Of a stretch of DNA of 64,000 nt, positions 46,005 to 54,433 are shown one piece after another (within the stretch, counting starts at the first letter, position 1; the number at the start of each line of letters is the position of its first letter). This DNA is from Streptomyces rugosispiralis (lineage in GTDB: Bacteria > Actinomycetota > Actinomycetes > Streptomycetales > Streptomycetaceae), in assembly GCF_024505145.1 (NCBI RefSeq), contig NZ_JANIAA010000007.1, positions 1 through 64,000 on the forward strand. The letters are read 5' to 3'. The notes under the pieces were generated by a model. It was not told the origin of the DNA. It searched no databases and saw only the letters and a program-made list of their open reading frames with translations. The translations under genes were made by a program, and so were the position numbers.

Positions 46005-46730
46005 ATGGTGGCTCCGCCGGACGACGACATGCTCGCGGCACGCACCGTGTCGTACGCCTACGGCGGCTCGCCCGCCCTCATCGGGGTCTCCCTCAACGCC
46101 CGGAAGGGTGAGATCGTCGGGGTCACCGGTCCACGCGGCTGTGGCAAGACCACCCTCCTCGCCTGTCTGGCGGGCCAACTCGTCCCGGACAGCGGGGAGG
46201 TCTGGTTCAAGGGCGTCCCCGTGCACTCACTCCCCCCGCTCGGCCTCGAACGGCTACGGCGCGAACACTTCGGCTGGATCGGCACCGAACCCCAGCTCGT
46301 CCCCGAACTCACCGCCTGGGAGAACGCCGCGCTCGCCCTGATGCTGCGCGGCACCGGGCGGCGCGCCGCGAAGAGCGCCGCGTGCGAGTGGCTGGACCGG
46401 CTCGACATCGGCGAGTGCGCCCGGGCGCGGCCCGCCGCGCTGCTGCAGTCACAGCGCCAGCGGGTCGCGCTCGCCCGCGCGCTGGCCGCCGGGCCCAGCG
46501 TGCTCTTCGCCGACGAGCCCACCGCCCCGCTGCACCAGACCGACCGCGGCCAGGTGCTGCGCACCCTCACCTCGGCGGCCCGCTCCCACGGCATCACCGT
46601 GGTCCTCGCGACGCACGACCAGGAGGTGGCCACCCTCGCCGACCACACCGTCGCCCTGCTCGACGGGCGCCGGGTGGGCTCGGACCTCTCCGAGGCGGAA
46701 GGCAGGGCCGCGTGCTCAGCCTCCGCCTAG
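46005..46730 (+). CDS. ABC transporter ATPase with degenerate signature motif
   Basis: A 241-residue ATPase of the LolD/FtsE class. Walker A GPRGCGKTT is at residues 42-50 and Walker B appears as VLFADEP. The signature LSGGQ is replaced by LLQSQRQR, while the following RVALARAL is intact. The ATG at 46005 has GAGG eight bases upstream; a GTG at 45996 is an alternative. The 3' end overlaps the membrane protein gene by 19 bp. Together they form a two-gene exporter-like unit with no identifiable substrate. Whether it hydrolyses ATP normally is open, because the signature Ser/Gly residues contact the gamma-phosphate. Confidence 0.85.
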   Translation: MVAPPDDDMLAARTVSYAYGGSPALIGVSLNARKGEIVGVTGPRGCGKTTLLACLAGQLVPDSGEVWFKGVPVHSLPPLGLERLRREHFGWIGTEPQLVPELTAWENAALALMLRGTGRRAAKSAACEWLDRLDIGECARARPAALLQSQRQRVALARALAAGPSVLFADEPTAPLHQTDRGQVLRTLTSAARSHGITVVLATHDQEVATLADHTVALLDGRRVGSDLSEAEGRAACSASA

Positions 46731-47968
46731 CCCGCGGCGCCGGCCCGTCGGTGCTGCTGCGGCGGGCGCTGGTCACCGTCGCGGCGGCGGGCGCGAGCTT
46801 TCTGCTGCTGAGCGCCCTCGGGTTCGCCTCGGGCCATCCGGACGGCTCGCAGGACGCGGTGGGGCGGCTGCTGTGGTGTCTCGTACCGCTGGCCGCGACC
46901 GTCCAGCTGGCCGTCGCCGTGGGCCGCGCCGACCCCAGCACCGGCCCTGGCCCCGGTTTCGCCGCGGCCGGGGTCGGCCCGGCCCGTGCGGCGCTGCTCG
47001 CGGCGGTCTCGATGTCGGCCGCCTGTGCGCTCGGCGGGGTACTGGCGCTGCTGGTCTTCCTGCATCTGCGCGGCGATCTCGGCGGCTCCTGGCTGGACTG
47101 GGCCGGAAGCGGATCGGCCGGCCGACAACTCGGCGGCGGCCGGTCGCTGCCCCTGGCCGGTACGGTCACGCTGCTCGCCGTCGTCCCCGTGGTGGTGGGC
47201 GCGGCGTGTGCGGCCGCGCTGTGGCCCCGGCAGCCGCGGGCGGTCCACCAGCCGGTCCGCGGACCACGGGGCGCCCGGCGCCCGGCGGCCCCGGCCCGGC
47301 CCACCGTGGTGACGGGGCCGGTCGCGCCCCGGCCCCACCAGGCCACCTCCGGACTCCCCTGGGGCATCGCCCTGACCGCGGCGGGACTCGCCCTGCAGGC
47401 GTACGCGAGCGGTAACGCGCCCCCGCTCCCCGACGCCCTGCTCGCCGTGCCCGGCCGGCACGGCGGCAACCCGCCCGGTGTGGTGGGCGGCTGGGCACTG
47501 GCGGCGCTCGGGCTGGTGCTGGCCGGGCCCGGCCTCACCCATCTCTGCGGCAGGCTGCTGGCCGTCGGGCGGCCGGGCGTGCTGCGGCTGCTGGCCGGAC
47601 GGATGCTCCAGCAGGAGGCCGGGCTGATCGGACGCCCGGTCGGCGCGCTGTGCGCCCTGGCCGCCGCCGGATTCACCGTCCTCGAGCTGTACGGACGGGC
47701 CTCCGGACCGTCCGGCGCCCATGCCTTCGGCCCGCTCACCGGTCTGGGCGCGGCCCTGGTCACGCTGTGCGCCGCGGCCACGGCCCTGACCGCGGTCGTG
47801 GAAGCGAGGATCGCGCGCGAGCGCACGACGGCCGCCCTGGTCCGCCTCGGCGCCCCGGCCCGGCTGCTGCGCGGGGCGGCCGCGCTGCGCACGACGGCGC
47901 TGCTGGCGCTCCTGGTGCCGCTGGTGTGGGTGGTGGCGCATCTCACGGCGATGCCGTTCCACCGCTGA
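46712..47968 (+). CDS. Multi-pass membrane protein, permease partner of the ATPase
   Basis: A 418-residue protein with about eight to ten predicted membrane helices and Pro/Arg-rich loops (about residues 175-215). The C-terminal region, with helices around residues 310-345 and 355-380 followed by VEARIARERTTAALVRLGAP, resembles FtsX/MacB-type permease halves. The GTG at 46712 lies inside the ATPase gene, with AAGGCAGGG upstream; the overlap indicates coupled translation. No family could be assigned with certainty and no substrate is apparent. Confidence 0.75.
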   Translation: MLSLRLARGAGPSVLLRRALVTVAAAGASFLLLSALGFASGHPDGSQDAVGRLLWCLVPLAATVQLAVAVGRADPSTGPGPGFAAAGVGPARAALLAAVSMSAACALGGVLALLVFLHLRGDLGGSWLDWAGSGSAGRQLGGGRSLPLAGTVTLLAVVPVVVGAACAAALWPRQPRAVHQPVRGPRGARRPAAPARPTVVTGPVAPRPHQATSGLPWGIALTAAGLALQAYASGNAPPLPDALLAVPGRHGGNPPGVVGGWALAALGLVLAGPGLTHLCGRLLAVGRPGVLRLLAGRMLQQEAGLIGRPVGALCALAAAGFTVLELYGRASGPSGAHAFGPLTGLGAALVTLCAAATALTAVVEARIARERTTAALVRLGAPARLLRGAAALRTTALLALLVPLVWVVAHLTAMPFHR

Positions 47969-48073
47969 AATTCCCGGGTGTCGGTGTTCATGCCTGGATT
48001 GTGCGGCGAAGCGGCCCAGTCACGATCGCCCTAATCCACAGCCCCCCACCTCCGGTGTGATTAGCATATCGGC

Positions 48074-49171
48074 GTGCAGGAACCAGACCGGGAAATAGAG
48101 TCCATCGAGGAGTTCGACCAGGTCGTCGCCCGCGGCACCCTGGCCGGGTTCCGGGTCCAGTCAGTGGACCTGACAGGCCGTACGGCCGCGCTCCTCTCCA
48201 CCGACACCAGCGAGTCCGTCTTCCTCGGCTGCCCGATGGAGACCGAGGCGGCGGCGAAGGTCCGGGCCGGGGGCGCGCTGGTGTTCCCGCCGGTGCCGGA
48301 TCTGCCGTTCGATCCGTACCGCGGCACCCTCTACTCCCCCGCGGAGCTCTTCGAGGGCCTCACCGAACACGGTTACGCGCGGACGCCGGACGCGCTCGGC
48401 TACGCCTGGTTCCAGCGGACCAAGAACGACGGCGACATCTTCGCCTCGATGCTGCGCTCCATCCACGACGACGCGGTCTCCGACGCGCTCGACGAATTCC
48501 TCGTCGGGACGCGGGTGGTGGGCGTCATGGGCGGCCACGCGCTGGAGCGCGGCTCCGAGGGATTCGCGGGCGCCGCACGCCTCGGCCGGGCCCTGGCGCG
48601 GACCGGTCTCACGGTCGCGACGGGCGGCGGACCGGGCGCGATGGAGGCCGCGAACCTCGGCGCCTACGCGGCCCCGCACGAGGACGCGGTGCTGGACGAG
48701 GCGCTCCAACTGCTCGGCGCGACGCCCTCCTTCCGGCCGTCCATCGGGGCCTGGGCCGAAGCCGCCTTCGCGGTGCGCGAGCGCTGGCCGGACGGCGGGG
48801 CGTCGGTCGGCATCCCCACCTGGTTCTACGGGCATGAGCCGCCGAACGCGTTCGCCTCGCACATCGCCAAGTACTTCGCCAACGCCACCCGTGAGGACGG
48901 GCTGCTGGCGCGCTCGACCGCGGGCGTGGTCTTCCTGCCGGGTGCCGCCGGGACCGTCCAGGAGATCTTCGACAACGCGACGCCGAACTACTACGAGTCG
49001 CGCGGTGAGCCGACCCCGATGGTGCTGGTGGACCGGGACCACTGGACCCGGCGGCTGCCGACCTGGCCGCTGCTCGAAGCGCTCGCGGAGGGCCGGTCCA
49101 TGAAGGCCCGTATCGCTCTGGTGGACACGGTGGACGAAGCGCCCGAGGCGCTGCTGTCGATGCTGGGCTGA
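48074..49171 (+). CDS. LOG-family (cytokinin riboside monophosphate phosphoribohydrolase-like) protein
   Basis: A 365-residue protein. An N-terminal domain of about 140 residues without clear assignment is followed by a LOG-type Rossmann domain. That domain has ATGGGPGAMEAAN, the nucleotide/catalytic motif, and PGAAGTVQEIF, a variant of PGGxGTxxE. Classic LOG proteins are about 190 residues and release nucleobases from nucleoside 5'-monophosphates, so this is an extended form. The GTG at 48074 has no ribosome site; a -10-like TAGCAT at 48062-48067 would place transcription right at the start codon, so the mRNA may be leaderless. Confidence 0.82.
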   Translation: MQEPDREIESIEEFDQVVARGTLAGFRVQSVDLTGRTAALLSTDTSESVFLGCPMETEAAAKVRAGGALVFPPVPDLPFDPYRGTLYSPAELFEGLTEHGYARTPDALGYAWFQRTKNDGDIFASMLRSIHDDAVSDALDEFLVGTRVVGVMGGHALERGSEGFAGAARLGRALARTGLTVATGGGPGAMEAANLGAYAAPHEDAVLDEALQLLGATPSFRPSIGAWAEAAFAVRERWPDGGASVGIPTWFYGHEPPNAFASHIAKYFANATREDGLLARSTAGVVFLPGAAGTVQEIFDNATPNYYESRGEPTPMVLVDRDHWTRRLPTWPLLEALAEGRSMKARIALVDTVDEAPEALLSMLG

Positions 49172-49190
49172 GCCGGCCTCAAGGAGGCGC

Positions 49191-49222
49191 CGAGTACCAG
49201 CCGAGTACCAGCCGAGTACCAA
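49191..49222. repeat. 11-bp tandem repeat, three copies
   Basis: CGAGTACCAGC occurs at 49191 and 49202 and, truncated, at 49213, between the convergent LOG and thiamine transporter ATPase genes. Confidence 0.8.
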
Positions 49223-49260
49223 AGGGAGCGCTGAGCACCAGGGCGGGCGAGGCCCCGGCG

Positions 49261-50298
49261 TCAGGGCTCGGGGTCCAGGAGCACCACGTCGGCCGGGTCG
49301 ATGGCCGCCCCGACCCTGGCCCCCGTCTCCGGGGCGTCCCGCAGGGCGCAGGACGCCTCCAGATGCGGTGCGGCCGGGTCCGACAGCCGCAGGATGAGCG
49401 CCACATGGTCGCCGCGGAAGGTGCGCGCCGCCACGGTGCACGCCAGACCCTCCTCGGGGTCCGTCAGCCGCACCCCGGCCGGGCGGACCAGCAGCCTGCC
49501 GGGGCCCGGCCGGGAGCCGGGCGGCACGGGCAGCTTGCCCCATACGGTCTCGGCGACCTCGCCGTGCACGATCGCCTCGACCACATTGTCGAAGCCGAGG
49601 AAGCGGGCGACGAACTCGGTGGCGGGCCGCTGCCACACCTCCAGCGGGGTGCCGGTCTGGGCGATCCGGCCGTTCTCCATCACCACCACCCGGTCCGCGA
49701 GCGCGAACGCCTCCCCCTGGTCGTGGGTGACCGCGAGGACGGTGGTGCCCAGCCGTTCGAAAAGCTCGCGCAGCTCCACCACCAGCCGCTCGCGCAGCCC
49801 CCGGTCGAGCTGGCCCAGCGGCTCGTCCAGCATCAGCAACTTGGGCCGCGGGGCCAGCGCGCGGGCGAGCGCCACCCGCTGCTGCTCGCCGCCGGAGAGC
49901 GCGTCGACGGGGCGGCGCTGAGCGCCCGGCAGCCCCACCAGCTCCAGCAGTTCGGCGACCCGGCGGTCCGCCTCCGCGCGGCCCACCTTGCGCATCCGTA
50001 GCCCGAAGGCGACGTTGCCGCCCACGTCCCGCTGCGGGAACAACTGGTGGTCCTGGAACATCAGCCCCACGCCGCGCCGGTGCGTGGGCACTCCGCTCTG
50101 GTCTCGTCCGGCGAGCCACACCCGGCCCGCGTCGGGGCGCTGCAGCCCGGCCACCACCCGCAGCATGGTGGACTTGCCGCTTCCGCTCGGCCCCAGCACA
50201 CAGACCGTCTCGTGCTCGGAGACCTCCAGGTCCACGGTCTCCAGCGCGTCGCGCCGGCCGAACCTTACGGTCACCTCGTCCAGTCGCAGCAGCGTCAT
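49261..50298 (-). CDS. thiQ: Thiamine ABC transporter ATPase
   Basis: A 345-residue ATPase. Walker A GPSGSGKST is at residues 36-44, followed by the signature LSGGEQQR and Walker B LLMLDEP. A C-terminal extension of about 110 residues has a TOBE-like fold, longer than E. coli ThiQ. It is the last gene of the thiBPQ unit; its ATG directly abuts the permease stop (TGA-ATG). The assignment to thiamine rests on the riboswitch upstream of the operon and the ThiB-like binding protein. Confidence 0.88.
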   Translation of the reverse strand: MTLLRLDEVTVRFGRRDALETVDLEVSEHETVCVLGPSGSGKSTMLRVVAGLQRPDAGRVWLAGRDQSGVPTHRRGVGLMFQDHQLFPQRDVGGNVAFGLRMRKVGRAEADRRVAELLELVGLPGAQRRPVDALSGGEQQRVALARALAPRPKLLMLDEPLGQLDRGLRERLVVELRELFERLGTTVLAVTHDQGEAFALADRVVVMENGRIAQTGTPLEVWQRPATEFVARFLGFDNVVEAIVHGEVAETVWGKLPVPPGSRPGPGRLLVRPAGVRLTDPEEGLACTVAARTFRGDHVALILRLSDPAAPHLEASCALRDAPETGARVGAAIDPADVVLLDPEP

Positions 50299-52029
50299 TC
50301 AGAACTCTCCGGAACGGTCGGTGCGGATGCGCTCGAGCGCCAGCAGCGATCCGGCGCAGACCAGCATCAGGATGGTGCTCAGGGCCATCGCCTGCCCGTA
50401 GGTGAGCTGTCCGGCCCGGCCCAGGAAGCGGGCGATGGCCACCGGGAGGGTCGGATGGTCGGGGCGCGCGATGAAGACGGTCGCCCCGAACTCGCCCAGG
50501 GAGACGGCGAACGCGAAGCCCGCCGCGACCGCCACGGCCCGTCCGACCAGCGGCAGGTCCACCTCACGCCAGACCCGCCACGGTGACGCCCCGAGCACGG
50601 CCGCCGCCTCCCGGAGCCGGTGGTCCACCGCCCGCAGCACCGGCAGCATGGTCCGTACGACGAAGGGCACGCCCACCAGGGCCTGGGCGAGCGGCACCAG
50701 GACCCAGGAGGCGCGCAGATCCAGCGGGGGCTCGTCCAGGGCGATCAGGAACCCGAATCCCACGGTGACGGCCGAGGTGCCGAGCGGCAGCATCAGCAGC
50801 GCGTCGAAGCCCCGCACCAGCCTGCCCGCCTCACGGGTGAGCGCCGCGGCGGCGAGACCGCCGACGACGAGGGCGAAGACGGTGGCGACCGCCGCGTACC
50901 ACAGCGAGTTCCCGACGGCCTCCATGGGAGCCACGAAGAAGGTGCCCCCGCTGTCGGCGGCCGACCGCAGGGCCTCGTAGTAGGTGAGGCCGTAGCCGTC
51001 CGGTCCGTGCAGCGAGCGCTCCACCAGCACCGCGAGCGGGGTCACGATCAGCAGCGCGACGACCGCCAGCACGCCCCACAGCAGCGCCCACTGGGCCGGG
51101 CCCTTCGGGCGGCGCGCGGTGCGGCCGGGGTCGACGAGCCGCAGCGCGCTCTCGCGGCGTCTTACGGTCCGCGCGTGCAGGGCCAACACGCCCGCGACCG
51201 CGGCGAACTGGACCAGGGTCAGCACCGCGGCCGTGGGAAGGTCGAGCAGCTGCGCGGTCTCCCGGTAGATCGCCACCTCCAGGGTGGCGAAGCGGGGGCC
51301 GCCGAGGATCTGGATCACGCCGAAGGAGGTGAAGGTGAACAGGAACACCATCAGCGCGGCGGCGGCCACGGCGGGGGCCAGCGCGGGCAGCGTCACCCGG
51401 CGCCAGGCCGACAGCCGGCTCGCGCCGAGCACCCTCGCGGCCTCCTCCTGACGCGGGTCGAGCTGGGCCCACAGCCCGCCCACGGTCCGGACGACGACCG
51501 CGTAGTTGAAGAAGACATGGGCCAGGAGGATCGCCCAGACGGAGGTGTCCAGCCGCACCCCCCAGAGCTCGTCCAGCAGCCCGCCCCGGCCGAGCAGGGC
51601 CAGGAAGGCCGATCCGGCGACGACGGTCGGCAGGACGAACGGCACGGTCACCACGGCCCGCAGCAGCCCCTTGCCGGGGAAGTCGAAGCGGGCGAAGACA
51701 TAGGCGCAGGGCAGCGCCACCACGAGCGTGAGGGCGGTCGACGCGACCGCCTGCCAGCAGGTGAACCACAGCACGTCCAGCGTCGCCGGGTCGGTCACCA
51801 CCTCGGCGATACGGCCGAACCGCCACCGCCCGTCGACACGCAGCCCCCGGGTGACGATGGCGGCCACGGGATAGGCGAAGAAGACCGCGAAGAAGGCGAG
51901 CGGCACCGCCATCAGGGCGAGCCGGAGGGCGGTCGCGCGACGGCCGCCGCGGTCCGCCTTGTCGGCCTTACGGTGGTCGTCGGCCTTCTTACGGTTCTCG
52001 CGGGGCTCTACAGGACCAGTGAGGACCAT
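50299..52029 (-). CDS. thiP: Thiamine ABC transporter permease (fused two-domain)
   Basis: A permease of about 576 residues with two consecutive permease domains and around 12 membrane helices. EAA-type loops are seen at RQEEAARVLGASRLSAWRR and RLREAAAVLGASPWRVWRE, the fused architecture of ThiP and FbpB proteins. The first 35 residues are highly charged (Lys/Arg/Asp). The start is ambiguous: ATG 52029 or GTG 52041, both inside the 3' end of thiB and without a strong ribosome site, which suggests translational coupling. Confidence 0.88.
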   Translation of the reverse strand: MVLTGPVEPRENRKKADDHRKADKADRGGRRATALRLALMAVPLAFFAVFFAYPVAAIVTRGLRVDGRWRFGRIAEVVTDPATLDVLWFTCWQAVASTALTLVVALPCAYVFARFDFPGKGLLRAVVTVPFVLPTVVAGSAFLALLGRGGLLDELWGVRLDTSVWAILLAHVFFNYAVVVRTVGGLWAQLDPRQEEAARVLGASRLSAWRRVTLPALAPAVAAAALMVFLFTFTSFGVIQILGGPRFATLEVAIYRETAQLLDLPTAAVLTLVQFAAVAGVLALHARTVRRRESALRLVDPGRTARRPKGPAQWALLWGVLAVVALLIVTPLAVLVERSLHGPDGYGLTYYEALRSAADSGGTFFVAPMEAVGNSLWYAAVATVFALVVGGLAAAALTREAGRLVRGFDALLMLPLGTSAVTVGFGFLIALDEPPLDLRASWVLVPLAQALVGVPFVVRTMLPVLRAVDHRLREAAAVLGASPWRVWREVDLPLVGRAVAVAAGFAFAVSLGEFGATVFIARPDHPTLPVAIARFLGRAGQLTYGQAMALSTILMLVCAGSLLALERIRTDRSGEF

Positions 52030-53081
52030 GTCTTGACCCACGGCTCACGGTTCTTGGCGATCTTCTGCGGTGCCAGGGTGGCCGAGTCGGCGATCCTGAC
52101 CCCGTACCGGGTGAACAGCTCCGGCAGCTTGGCGTCCTCGCGCGCCGGGTTGACGTACATGTTCAGCGGGACGTCCTCCTGGAACCGCTTGCTCAGCAGG
52201 AAGTCCAGCAGCGCCTTGCCGCCCTTGGTGTTGCCCGCGCCGTTCAGCAGCCCGGCGAACTCCACCTGCCGGAAGCAGGTGCCCGCAGCGACCCCGGTGG
52301 GGGCCTTCGCGGGCTTGCTCTTGGCGTCGGCCACCTCGGCCGGCGGGCTGGACGCGTAGGAGACGACGAGCGGCCGGTCGCCCTTGCCGCCGCCGGCCGA
52401 GCCGGAGAACCGGTCGTAATACGCCTGCTCCCAGCCGTCGACGACCTCGACGCCGTTGGCCCGCAGCTTCTTCCAGTAGCCCTTCCAGCCGTCGTCGCCG
52501 TACTTCGCGGCCGTGGCGAGGAGGAAGCCGAGACCGGGGGACGAGGTGGCCGCGTTCTCGGTGACCAGGAGGTTCTTATAGGCGGGCTTGGTCAGATCGT
52601 CCAGCGTCCGGGGCGGCGTCAGCTTCTTGTCGGCGAAGTACTTCCGGTCGTAGTTGACGCAGATATCGCCGAAGTCGACGGGGGTGACGCGGTGCTCGGC
52701 CCGGTCGAGCTGAAGGGCCGCCGGGACCTTGTCGAGCCCCTTCGCCGTGTAGGGAGTGAACAGGTCGTTGTCGAGGGCGCGGGAGAGCAGGGTGTTGTCG
52801 ACACCGAAGAACACATCGCCCTGGGGGTGCCCCTTGGACAGGATCGCCTGGTTGACGGCGGCTCCGGCGTCGCCCCCGGCCTGCACCCGCACCTTGTAGC
52901 CGGTCTCCTTGGTGAACTCCTTGAGGACCGCCTTGGAGGCCGCGAACGAGTCATGCGTGACCAGGGTGACCGTCTTGGAGTCCGAGCCGCTCTTGGTGTC
53001 CTCGCCGCACCCGACGAGCGCGCTCAAGGCCAGTGAGCCGAGGAGGGCGGCCGAGATGGCACGCCGAAGCTGGCTGTTCAT
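52008..53081 (-). CDS. thiB: Thiamine-binding lipoprotein
   Basis: A 357-residue substrate-binding protein. A signal peptide with lipobox ALVGC (Cys25) precedes a type II binding fold. VTHDSFAASKAVLKEF, FGDICVNYD and the C-terminal PLNMYVNP segment match the ThiB/TbpA family. It is the first gene after a TPP riboswitch. Its ribosome site GGGAG overlaps the 3' end of the aptamer, so TPP binding could hide it. It should deliver thiamine, and perhaps its phosphates, to ThiP. Confidence 0.92.
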   Translation of the reverse strand: MNSQLRRAISAALLGSLALSALVGCGEDTKSGSDSKTVTLVTHDSFAASKAVLKEFTKETGYKVRVQAGGDAGAAVNQAILSKGHPQGDVFFGVDNTLLSRALDNDLFTPYTAKGLDKVPAALQLDRAEHRVTPVDFGDICVNYDRKYFADKKLTPPRTLDDLTKPAYKNLLVTENAATSSPGLGFLLATAAKYGDDGWKGYWKKLRANGVEVVDGWEQAYYDRFSGSAGGGKGDRPLVVSYASSPPAEVADAKSKPAKAPTGVAAGTCFRQVEFAGLLNGAGNTKGGKALLDFLLSKRFQEDVPLNMYVNPAREDAKLPELFTRYGVRIADSATLAPQKIAKNREPWVKTWSSLVL

Positions 53082-53092
53082 GGTGATGTTGA

Positions 53093-53172
53093 CTCCCTAC
53101 GCCGGTATGACCCGGATCAGGTCCGAGGGTCTGCGGCCGTGCCGCACTCTCAGCGCTCTGAGCGCTCCCCTG
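53093..53172 (-). ncRNA. TPP riboswitch (THI element)
   Basis: On the reverse strand the conserved elements occur in order: GGGGAGC (53164-53170), CTGAGAGT (53146-53153), a GC stem-loop, ACCTGATCCGGGT (53110-53122) and ATACCGGCGTAGGGA (53094-53108). These are the pyrimidine- and pyrophosphate-sensor helices of the thiamine pyrophosphate aptamer. The 3' end contains the GGGAG that serves thiB, so control is probably at translation initiation. Confidence 0.93.
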
Positions 53173-53254
53173 TCGGAATGTTCACTTGTACGGATGTTCG
53201 CTTCTATGACGATCGCATGATGCAACGATGCCCAGGCACCGTATCAGCCGGTGC

Positions 53255-54361
53255 TCAGCGCTCCGAAGCCGCCAGCTGCCCGCAGGCCCCGTCGATCTCC
53301 TGACCCCGGGTGTCCCGGACGGTCACCGGCACCCCATGGGCCTCCAGGGCCGCCACGAACGCCTTCTCGTCCTCGGGCCTGGACGCCGTCCACTTGGAGC
53401 CGGGCGTCGGGTTGAGCGGGATGAGGTTCACATGCACCCGGTGGTTCTTGAGCAGCCGGCCGAGCAGATCGGCGCGCCACGCCTGGTCGTTGATGTCCTT
53501 GATCAGCGCGTACTCGATGGAGATCCGGCGGCCGGACTTCTCCGCGTACTCCCACGCGGCGTCCAGGACCTCGCGCACCTTCCAGCGGGTGTTGACCGGC
53601 ACGAGGGTGTCGCGCAGCTCGTCGTCGGGCGCGTGCAGCGACACCGCGAGCCGGCACTTGAACCCCTCGTCGGCGAAGCGCAGCATCGCCGGGACGAGGC
53701 CGACGGTGGAGACGGTGATACCGCGCTGCGACAGGCCGAGGCCGTCGGGCTCGGGGTCGGTGAGCCGGCGGATGGCGCCGACGACCCGGTTGTAGTTGGC
53801 CAGCGGCTCGCCCATGCCCATGAAGACGATGTTGGACAGCCGGGCCGGGCCACCGGGAATCTCCCCGTCCCGGAGGGCCCGCATCCCGTCGACGATCTGG
53901 TGCACGATCTCGGCGGTGGACAGATTGCGGTCCAGCCCCGCCTGCCCGGTGGCGCAGAACGGGCAGTTCATCCCGCAGCCCGCCTGTGAGCTGATGCACA
54001 TGGTGACCCGGTCCGGGTAGCGCATCAGAACGGACTCCACGAGCGTGCCGTCGAACAGCCGCCACAGCGTCTTGCGCGTGGTGTCGTCGTCACAGCTGAT
54101 GTGCCGCACCACGCTCATCAGATCCGGCAGCAGCCCGGCGGCCAGCTTCTCCCGCGCGGCGGCCGGGATGTCGCTCCACTGAGCGGGGTCGTCGACATAG
54201 CGCGCGAAGTAGTGACGCGACACCTGACCTGCCCGGAAGGGCTTCTCCCCGAGGGCGGCGACGGCCTCCCGGCGCTCGGCGGGCGTGAGGTCGGCGAGAT
54301 GCCGCGGGGGCTTCTTGGCCCCACGCGGCGTGACGAAGGTGAGTTCTCCGGGCTTAGGCAT
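53255..54361 (-). CDS. rlmN: 23S rRNA/tRNA adenine-C2 methyltransferase RlmN
   Basis: A 368-residue radical-SAM enzyme that methylates C2 of A2503 in 23S rRNA and of A37 in some tRNAs. The iron-sulfur cluster cysteines are Cys129, Cys133 and Cys136 (CGMNCPFC). The C-terminal Cys360 (GACGQL) is the expected partner in the methyl transfer. The [17 protein letters not shown] segment is characteristic. The ATG at 54361 follows the cdsA terminator, so it is probably transcribed from its own promoter. Confidence 0.95.
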   Translation of the reverse strand: MPKPGELTFVTPRGAKKPPRHLADLTPAERREAVAALGEKPFRAGQVSRHYFARYVDDPAQWSDIPAAAREKLAAGLLPDLMSVVRHISCDDDTTRKTLWRLFDGTLVESVLMRYPDRVTMCISSQAGCGMNCPFCATGQAGLDRNLSTAEIVHQIVDGMRALRDGEIPGGPARLSNIVFMGMGEPLANYNRVVGAIRRLTDPEPDGLGLSQRGITVSTVGLVPAMLRFADEGFKCRLAVSLHAPDDELRDTLVPVNTRWKVREVLDAAWEYAEKSGRRISIEYALIKDINDQAWRADLLGRLLKNHRVHVNLIPLNPTPGSKWTASRPEDEKAFVAALEAHGVPVTVRDTRGQEIDGACGQLAASER

Positions 54362-54389
54362 GGTTTTCCCAGTGTCGCAGACGTACGAA

Positions 54390-54419
54390 GGGCCCCGCGC
54401 CGGGAGTGGCGCGGGGCCC
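54390..54419. terminator. Terminator after cdsA
   Basis: GGGCCCCGCGCC (54390-54401) pairs perfectly with GGCGCGGGGCCC (54408-54419) around a six-base loop, in the 72-bp gap between cdsA and rlmN. Confidence 0.75.
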
Positions 54420-54433
54420 GTGGGCGGGGGTGG

